Shown piece by piece: positions 5,487 to 9,225 of a stretch of 9,225 nucleotides of DNA (positions within the stretch are counted from its first letter, which is position 1; each line of letters begins with the position of its first letter). The translations under genes were made by a program, and so were the position numbers. Origin of the DNA: UBA4246 sp045113475 (lineage in GTDB: Bacteria; Bacillota; Clostridia; Christensenellales; Aristaeellaceae); assembly GCA_045113475.1 (NCBI GenBank), contig JBGUIY010000120.1, forward strand, positions 1 to 9,225, given 5' to 3'. The notes below the pieces were generated by a model. That model saw only the letters and a list, made by a program, of their open reading frames with translations, made no database searches and was not told the origin of the DNA.

Positions 5487-6539
5487 TCACAAGATGCTGT
5501 CCCTGAGCGGCAGCACGTTGACCGGCGCAATGCCGAGGGATTCCGGCATCGCGGACGGCCGTTTTTCCTTGGGCAGACGCCACCAGACGGTTTTATCGTC
5601 CACGTTCTGCCCGGCATAGCGGAACTCGATGACCCACTCGAACGGTTCCTCCATGTCCGTGACGAAACGGACGGGATAACGGTTCTCGGAGGTCCTGGGA
5701 TTGAAGTAATGCGCGCGGATGCCCACGTGGGTCACATCATCCGGCACCGGCAGTGCCGTTTCCAGCTCGATCCCCCAGGAGGGGATGAACAGGCGGTGAT
5801 CGCCGGCTTTTTTCGCCGGGGCGATGTTCTTGACGCCGGTCAGCACGGCGGCGCTGACGGAACGCGGATCGGCGAACAGGGCTTTGGTAGGCACAGATTC
5901 AGACAGCACGCCGTCTGCCATGACGGCGATGCGGTCGCACATATGGTACGCCTCGTCCCGGCTGTGGGTCACCATCAGCACGGGGCGTCCGTAATCCTTC
6001 AGCACCTGCAGCATCTCGATCTGCAGCCGCATGCGCAGGTGGGTATCCAGCGCGGAGAAGGGTTCGTCCAACATCAGCAGCCCGGGTTGATTCACCAGGA
6101 TCCGGGCCAGTGCCACGCGCTGCTGCTGGCCGCCGGAGAGCTGGGACGGTTTATGCTTGTCCAGCCCGTCCAGCCTCATGAGCGCCATTGCTTCCCGCAG
6201 CGCCTTTTCCTTATTTGCCTTGTCTTTCTCACGGTGCAGCCCGCAGAGGATGTTCTGGAGCACCGTCATGTTGGGGAATAACGCGTAATTCTGGAACAGA
6301 TAGCCCACGTGCCTCTGCTGGGGTTTCAGGTCAATATGTTTTTCAGAATCGAACAGTACGGTATCGTCCAGCACGATACGGCCCCGGTCGGGCTTCTCGA
6401 TGCCGGCGATGCATTTCAGCGTCAGGCTCTTCCCGCAGCCGGAGGCCCCCAGCAGCCCGACCACTCCCCCGTCGGTTTCCAGTCTGGAGCGAAGGCGGAA
6501 GCTGCCCAGGTTTTTCTCGATGTCTACGATCAGGCTCAT
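5487..6539 (-). CDS. modC: Molybdate/tungstate ABC transporter ATP-binding protein
   Basis: A 350-residue ABC ATPase that powers oxyanion import with ModB. Walker A is GASGCGKS at 31-38, the Q-loop is around Q83 (YLFQNYALFP), the ABC signature LSGGQQQR is at 134-141, Walker B LLMLDEP at 154-160, and the switch histidine is H191 in THSRDEA. Residues 230-350 form a C-terminal regulatory-type region that includes LTGVKNIAPA at 233-242, WGIELE, VTHVGIRAH and PFEWVIEFRYAG. This lacks the SARN-type Mop signature carried by E. coli ModC, a point of interest because a separate Mop gene is present. The ATG at 6539-6537 overlaps the modB stop by 4 bp (ATGA), so the two are probably coupled. Position between modB and moeA settles the molybdate assignment; sequence alone would also allow sulfate or related oxyanions. 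Confidence 0.92.
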   Translation of the reverse strand: MSLIVDIEKNLGSFRLRSRLETDGGVVGLLGASGCGKSLTLKCIAGIEKPDRGRIVLDDTVLFDSEKHIDLKPQQRHVGYLFQNYALFPNMTVLQNILCGLHREKDKANKEKALREAMALMRLDGLDKHKPSQLSGGQQQRVALARILVNQPGLLMLDEPFSALDTHLRMRLQIEMLQVLKDYGRPVLMVTHSRDEAYHMCDRIAVMADGVLSESVPTKALFADPRSVSAAVLTGVKNIAPAKKAGDHRLFIPSWGIELETALPVPDDVTHVGIRAHYFNPRTSENRYPVRFVTDMEEPFEWVIEFRYAGQNVDDKTVWWRLPKEKRPSAMPESLGIAPVNVLPLRDSIL

Positions 6540-7225
6540 GGCTTCACCGCCTTTTTCTGCCGGCTCTCCAGCATATTCACTGCCAGCAGCACGACCGTGG
6601 AAATGGCCAGATTGACCAGGACCCAGAAGAAGGCGCCGCTGTCATTGGTCTGGTACAGCTGGTAGACCGTGGTGGAGATGGTTGCGGTGCGCCCCTGGAT
6701 ATATCCGACGAGCATGCTGGTGGCGCCGTATTCACCCAGTGCCCGGGCAAAGGCCAGCACGAAGCCCGCCAGTATGCCCTGGCGGCAGGCCGGCATGCGG
6801 ATGCGCCAGAAGATATAGCTGTTGGACAGGCCCAGGGTCTGTCCGGAGTAATCCAGGGTCTTGTCGAAGGACTCGAAGGCGCCGCGGGCCGTACGGTACA
6901 TCAGGGGGAAGGCCACCACCAGCGCTGCCAGCACACCGCCGTACCAGTTCATTACGAATTTGATGCCGAACCGGCTGAGCCAGATGCCCAGCGGCCGCTT
7001 GACGCCCACCAGCATCAGCAGGAAATAGCCGCAGACAGTAGGCGGAAGCACCATGGGCAGGGTCAGCAGTACGTCCAGCACGCCCTTCAGCAGCCGGGGC
7101 AGTCTGGCGACATAGTAAGCGCAGAGGATGCCCAGGAAGAACACCAGCACACCGGCGATGGCGGCGATCCTCAGGGAGTTCCAGAGCGGATACCAGTCCA
7201 CCTTGGAGAGAAAGGATAAATCCAT
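6536..7225 (-). CDS. modB: Molybdate/tungstate ABC transporter permease
   Basis: A 229-residue inner-membrane permease of the ModB/CysT type. Hydrophobic spans are near residues 18-40, 50-73, 95-112, 150-166 and 198-218. The LPMVLPPTVCGY stretch at 56-67 is typical of ModB. The cytoplasmic coupling (EAA) loop is around 122-150 (TLDYSGQTLGLS, then WRIRMPACRQGILAG), followed by FARALGEYGAT at 159-169. The protein is a homodimeric pore partner for ModC and receives oxyanion from ModA. ATG 7225-7223 is preceded by GGAGG with six-base spacing. A 67-bp gap with a strong hairpin separates it from modA; it overlaps modC by 4 bp. Confidence 0.95.
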   Translation of the reverse strand: MDLSFLSKVDWYPLWNSLRIAAIAGVLVFFLGILCAYYVARLPRLLKGVLDVLLTLPMVLPPTVCGYFLLMLVGVKRPLGIWLSRFGIKFVMNWYGGVLAALVVAFPLMYRTARGAFESFDKTLDYSGQTLGLSNSYIFWRIRMPACRQGILAGFVLAFARALGEYGATSMLVGYIQGRTATISTTVYQLYQTNDSGAFFWVLVNLAISTVVLLAVNMLESRQKKAVKP

Positions 7226-7250
7226 GCCGAACCTCCGATTTCGGGAAGGC

Positions 7251-7283
7251 CGGACGGCAGGCGCCCTTTGGCGCTGCCGTCCG
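7251..7283 (-). promoter_or_regulatory. Strong intercistronic hairpin between modA and modB
   Basis: CGGACGGCAG-G-CGCC (7251-7265) pairs with GGCGCTGCCGTCCG (7270-7283) around a four-base loop. The stem is 14 bp with one bulged G. On the transcribed minus strand it starts 9 bases after the modA stop and is followed by GCCTTCCCG, not a U-run, so it is not a normal intrinsic terminator. Hairpins after the binding-protein gene of ABC operons (as in malE-malF) protect the upstream mRNA from 3' decay and raise binding-protein output; the same role is inferred here. Confidence 0.75.
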
Positions 7284-7292
7284 ACTCAGGGA

Positions 7293-8078
7293 TTACTTTG
7301 CGGAAGTCTGGGCAATGGTGGTGAAACCTACTTCGGCAAAGCAGGCGGAGGCTTCGTCGCCCTTCAGGAATTCCATGAAAGCGGCACAGGCGTCTTTATC
7401 GGCGGCAGCCTTCAGGACAGCGGCGGGATATACCACGCGTCCGCCCACCATCTCAAAGGTGGCTTCCTCCACAACCTCCAGGCCGTAGGAATAAGCGTCG
7501 GTGTGATAAATGAATCCGCAGTCGACGGAAGCGGCCACGACCTGCTGCGCGACTTCGCCGACGTTGTTGCCATAGGACAGCTTGGAAGCCGCGGCGGCCT
7601 CGTCCACGCTGAAATACGCAAACAGTTTCTGCGTATACTGGCCGCAGGGCACGTCGCTGTTGCCCATGGCTACCAGGATGGTCCCGTCTTTCAGCAGATC
7701 GGCCACCTGCTGGATGGACTGGATGCCGGCGGGATTGCCTTCCGGCACGGCCAGGGCCAGCTTGTTCTCCAGAATGTCAAAGCGGCTCGCAGTATCGATC
7801 ATCTCAGCCTGCTCCAGCGTATTCATCTGCTTTTGAGCGGCTGAAATGAAGACGTCGCATGCCGCACCTTCCTGGATCTGGGTCAGCAGCGTGCCGGAGG
7901 AACCAAAGTTGACAGTCACGGTGACGCCGGGATTGGCGGCCTCATACAGGGCCTTCGCCGCGTTCAGGGACGCGGTCAGGGAAGTTGCGGCGTACACGGT
8001 GATCTCCGTGTCCGCCAGGGCGGCCGTGCAGCTCAGGAGCAGCACAGCTGCAAGGAACAGGGTCAGGGCTCTTTTCAT
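7293..8078 (-). CDS. modA: Molybdate/tungstate ABC transporter substrate-binding protein
   Basis: A 261-residue extracellular oxyanion-binding protein that delivers molybdate or tungstate to ModB/ModC. Oxyanion-binding regions are YAATSLT at 29-35, FGSSGTL at 58-64, a loop GNSDVPCGQYTQ at 139-150 and the NNVGEVAQQV...Y191 segment at 171-191, in the ModA order. The N-terminus (MKRALTLFLAAVLLLSC) is a secretion signal. C17 follows LLS, a weak lipobox, but ALA-D at 21-23 is also a good signal peptidase I site, so anchoring is uncertain. The start is ATG 8078-8076; a GTG four codons upstream overlaps the AAGGAG (8095-8090) and cannot use it. Spacing from that site to the ATG is 11 bases, rather long. 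It follows mogA by 107 bp, a gap that holds two palindromes. Confidence 0.95.
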   Translation of the reverse strand: MKRALTLFLAAVLLLSCTAALADTEITVYAATSLTASLNAAKALYEAANPGVTVTVNFGSSGTLLTQIQEGAACDVFISAAQKQMNTLEQAEMIDTASRFDILENKLALAVPEGNPAGIQSIQQVADLLKDGTILVAMGNSDVPCGQYTQKLFAYFSVDEAAAASKLSYGNNVGEVAQQVVAASVDCGFIYHTDAYSYGLEVVEEATFEMVGGRVVYPAAVLKAAADKDACAAFMEFLKGDEASACFAEVGFTTIAQTSAK

Positions 8079-8094
8079 AGGGGTACACACTCCT

Positions 8095-8153
8095 TGGCAG
8101 AATTTACTGCCATCATATTATTGAAAAGGAGTTCGCGGCCGGATTTACGGCAA
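8095..8153. promoter_or_regulatory. Paired imperfect palindromes upstream of modA, candidate operators or RNA hairpins
   Basis: On the minus strand, 8153-8136 reads TTGCCGTAAATCCGGCCG and 8112-8095 reads TGGCAGTAAATTCTGCCA. They match at 13 of 18 positions, share the dyad centre and the TAAAT core, and start 41 bp apart. In the second, TGGCAG pairs with CTGCCA; in the first, GCCG pairs with CGGC. Where the copies differ inside the stem, both halves change together (C:G to A:T). The second palindrome touches the modA Shine-Dalgarno. I see no convincing promoter in the gap. A metal-responsive operator or a translational switch is possible; the factor is unknown. Confidence 0.5.
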
Positions 8154-8185
8154 TCAGCGATCTCCTTGTTCAATCTTTCACTTTT

Positions 8186-8680
8186 TCAGGAGCGGGCACA
8201 TTCCGCTGCGTCGCCCACCAGGATCGCAATGCCGTGATCCAGTACGGGCAGGATGTATTCCAGGTTTTCCCTTACAGCCCTGGGGCTGCCGGGCAGGTTG
8301 ACGATCAGGGTGTACTTGCGGATGCCGCTGGCAGCGCGGCTCAGCATGCTGCGCGGCGTGTACCTGAGGCCATTGACCCGCATGGCCTCGGCGATGCCGG
8401 GCACGTTCCGTTCCACCACTTCCATGGTGGCCTCCGGGGCGTTGTCCCGCTGGGAAAAGCCCGTTCCGCCGGTGGTCAGCACCAGATCGGCCTTATGATT
8501 GTCGCAGATGTCGACGAGGGCGTCGACCAGGCTCTGCCGGTCGTCGCTCAGCAGACGCCGGTCGACCACTTCGTAGCCGGCCTCCTGCACCATTTCCGCG
8601 ATGACGGGGCCGCTCTTGTCTTCCCGTTCACCCCTGAAGCCCTTGTCGGACAGGGTGATGATCGCCACTCTGTATGCCAT
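8186..8680 (-). CDS. mogA: MogA/MoaB-family molybdopterin adenylyltransferase
   Basis: A 164-residue protein consisting of one MoCF_biosynth domain. It contains TTGGTGFSQRDNAPEAT at 69-85 and NLPGSPRAVRENL at 128-140, the substrate-binding elements of MogA and MoaB. MogA adenylylates molybdopterin with ATP and hands MPT-AMP to MoeA. Position 81 is Ala where many family members have Thr (RDxTPEA). MoaB and MogA are hard to separate by eye; the pairing with moeA and transporter genes supports the adenylyltransferase role. ATG 8680-8678 is preceded by GGAAAGGA about eight bases upstream, and the gene lies 21 bp after moaA, probably in one transcript. The frame continues for 36 sense codons past the TGA, ending inside the modA start; this is treated as a separate finding because 164 residues is already the normal length. 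Confidence 0.9.
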   Translation of the reverse strand: MAYRVAIITLSDKGFRGEREDKSGPVIAEMVQEAGYEVVDRRLLSDDRQSLVDALVDICDNHKADLVLTTGGTGFSQRDNAPEATMEVVERNVPGIAEAMRVNGLRYTPRSMLSRAASGIRKYTLIVNLPGSPRAVRENLEYILPVLDHGIAILVGDAAECARS

Positions 8681-8701
8681 ATCCGTATCCTTTCCTGATG
8701 C

Positions 8702-9225
8702 TCAGCCGCCGATCTGATTCATCCGGCGCGCTTCTTTATCCTCGACCTTCTCAGAAAAACCGTGGTGCACGGGCTTGTGGAGAATGGCGACCCGCATGGC
8801 CCCCGTGATCTCCCCGTCCGTCGCGCCGCCCCGCAGCAAAGTCCGCAGGTCAGCGCTGCTCTGGTGGTTCAGGCAGAGCTTCAGCAAGCCGTCCGGGGTG
8901 ATGCGCACCCGGTTGCAATACTGGCAGAATTCATGGCTCACGGCGCTGATAAAGCCGATGTTGCCGGCAAAACCCCGGGGCTTTCCGTAAACCGCCGGGC
9001 CCATGCCGTGCCGGCTGTCGTCCGGCTGCAGCGGGCCGAAGGCCTCTTCCATCTTCTGGAGCACCTCGGACGTCGGTATGGCCTTCATGTCGGCGCCGCT
9101 GCCGATGGGCATCAGCTCGATGAACCGCACATCGACAGGCAGGTCTTTCGCCAAAGCAGCCAGTTCCACCAGCTGCGTTTCGTTCAGCCCCATGATGGGC
9201 ACCGCGTTCAGCTTGACCCTGAGCC
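8702..9225 (-). CDS. moaA: GTP 3',8-cyclase MoaA, C-terminal part (5' end beyond the window)
   Basis: The frame is open to the right edge and encodes the last 173 residues of MoaA, a radical-SAM enzyme that with MoaC converts GTP to cyclic pyranopterin monophosphate. The visible part begins LRVKLNAVPIMGLN (the family's VKxN-V-x-x-G-N strand), then RFIELMPIG. The second [4Fe-4S] cluster motif follows: FCQYCNRVRITPDG ... KLCL, that is C-x2-C-x13-C. The protein ends in NQIGG, the conserved double-glycine tail that reaches into the active site. The N-terminal CxxxCxxC radical-SAM cluster is outside the window. An internal GTG at 9202-9200 is not a start: homology continues without a break upstream of it. 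The gene heads the visible cluster and is followed 21 bp later by mogA. Confidence 0.95.
   Translation of the reverse strand, partial: LRVKLNAVPIMGLNETQLVELAALAKDLPVDVRFIELMPIGSGADMKAIPTSEVLQKMEEAFGPLQPDDSRHGMGPAVYGKPRGFAGNIGFISAVSHEFCQYCNRVRITPDGLLKLCLNHQSSADLRTLLRGGATDGEITGAMRVAILHKPVHHGFSEKVEDKEARRMNQIGG

Noticed and set aside
5477..5617. Upstream extension of moeA by 47 codons into modC
   Set aside because: The extra residues are Arg/Cys-rich and unlike MoeA N-termini. The ATG at 5476 has a Shine-Dalgarno with six-base spacing and gives the standard start.
8079..8185. A Moco riboswitch upstream of modA
   Set aside because: The gap is only 107 bp, shorter than the known Moco RNA, and I cannot lay out its multi-stem core. 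The visible structure is limited to two short palindromes.
1..9225. CRISPR array, insertion sequence, tRNA, rRNA or phage genes
   Set aside because: No regularly spaced long repeats, no transposase-like frame with terminal inverted repeats, no cloverleaf and no phage or defence proteins were seen; coding fills nearly all of the window with housekeeping-type genes.

Overview
The window is GC-rich (roughly 60% by eye), densely packed bacterial DNA with good Shine-Dalgarno sequences, ATGA stop/start overlaps and short gaps. Gene content (MoxR/DUF58 operon, stand-alone Mop protein, a Clostridia-style surface protein ending in a YH-x4-C ... PC-x2-C module) suggests a moderately high-GC member of the Bacillota, probably a clostridial gut or rumen lineage. 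This placement is an inference, not a marker-based assignment.

Left block (1-2544, minus strand): an operon read right to left, starting at a TTG codon: MoxR-family AAA+ ATPase, DUF58 protein, then a polytopic membrane protein that runs off the left edge. The first two overlap by 4 bp and the next two by 8 bp. In many bacteria this trio is completed by a membrane-anchored transglutaminase-like protein, which is the best guess for the truncated gene. The operon has an extended -10 promoter at 2516-2544.

Centre (2545-3913): a divergent regulatory region holds two exact TTGTTACAA repeats 22 bp apart just upstream of a near-consensus promoter. That promoter drives a single gene (2745-3860) for a 371-residue membrane-anchored protein of unknown function. 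The gene ends at a hairpin terminator at 3882-3913 that could serve both strands.

Right block (3944-9225, minus strand): a molybdenum cofactor and molybdate (or tungstate) uptake cluster. In transcription order it reads moaA (5' end beyond the right edge), mogA, modA, modB, modC, moeA, mop. It covers the first cyclization step of molybdopterin synthesis (MoaA), oxyanion import (ModABC), adenylylation of molybdopterin (MogA), metal insertion (MoeA) and a small oxyanion-binding protein (Mop). MoaC, MoaD, MoaE and any Mo/W enzyme are not in the window.

The most interesting unannotated signals are non-coding: two aligned palindromes with a shared TAAAT core and a compensatory base-pair change upstream of modA; a strong hairpin without a U-run between modA and modB; a leader with mutually exclusive pairings before mop; and the paired TTGTTACAA sites. 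I found no CRISPR array, tRNA, rRNA, insertion sequence or evident new defence system. The window is mainly ordinary metabolism plus one orphan surface protein.
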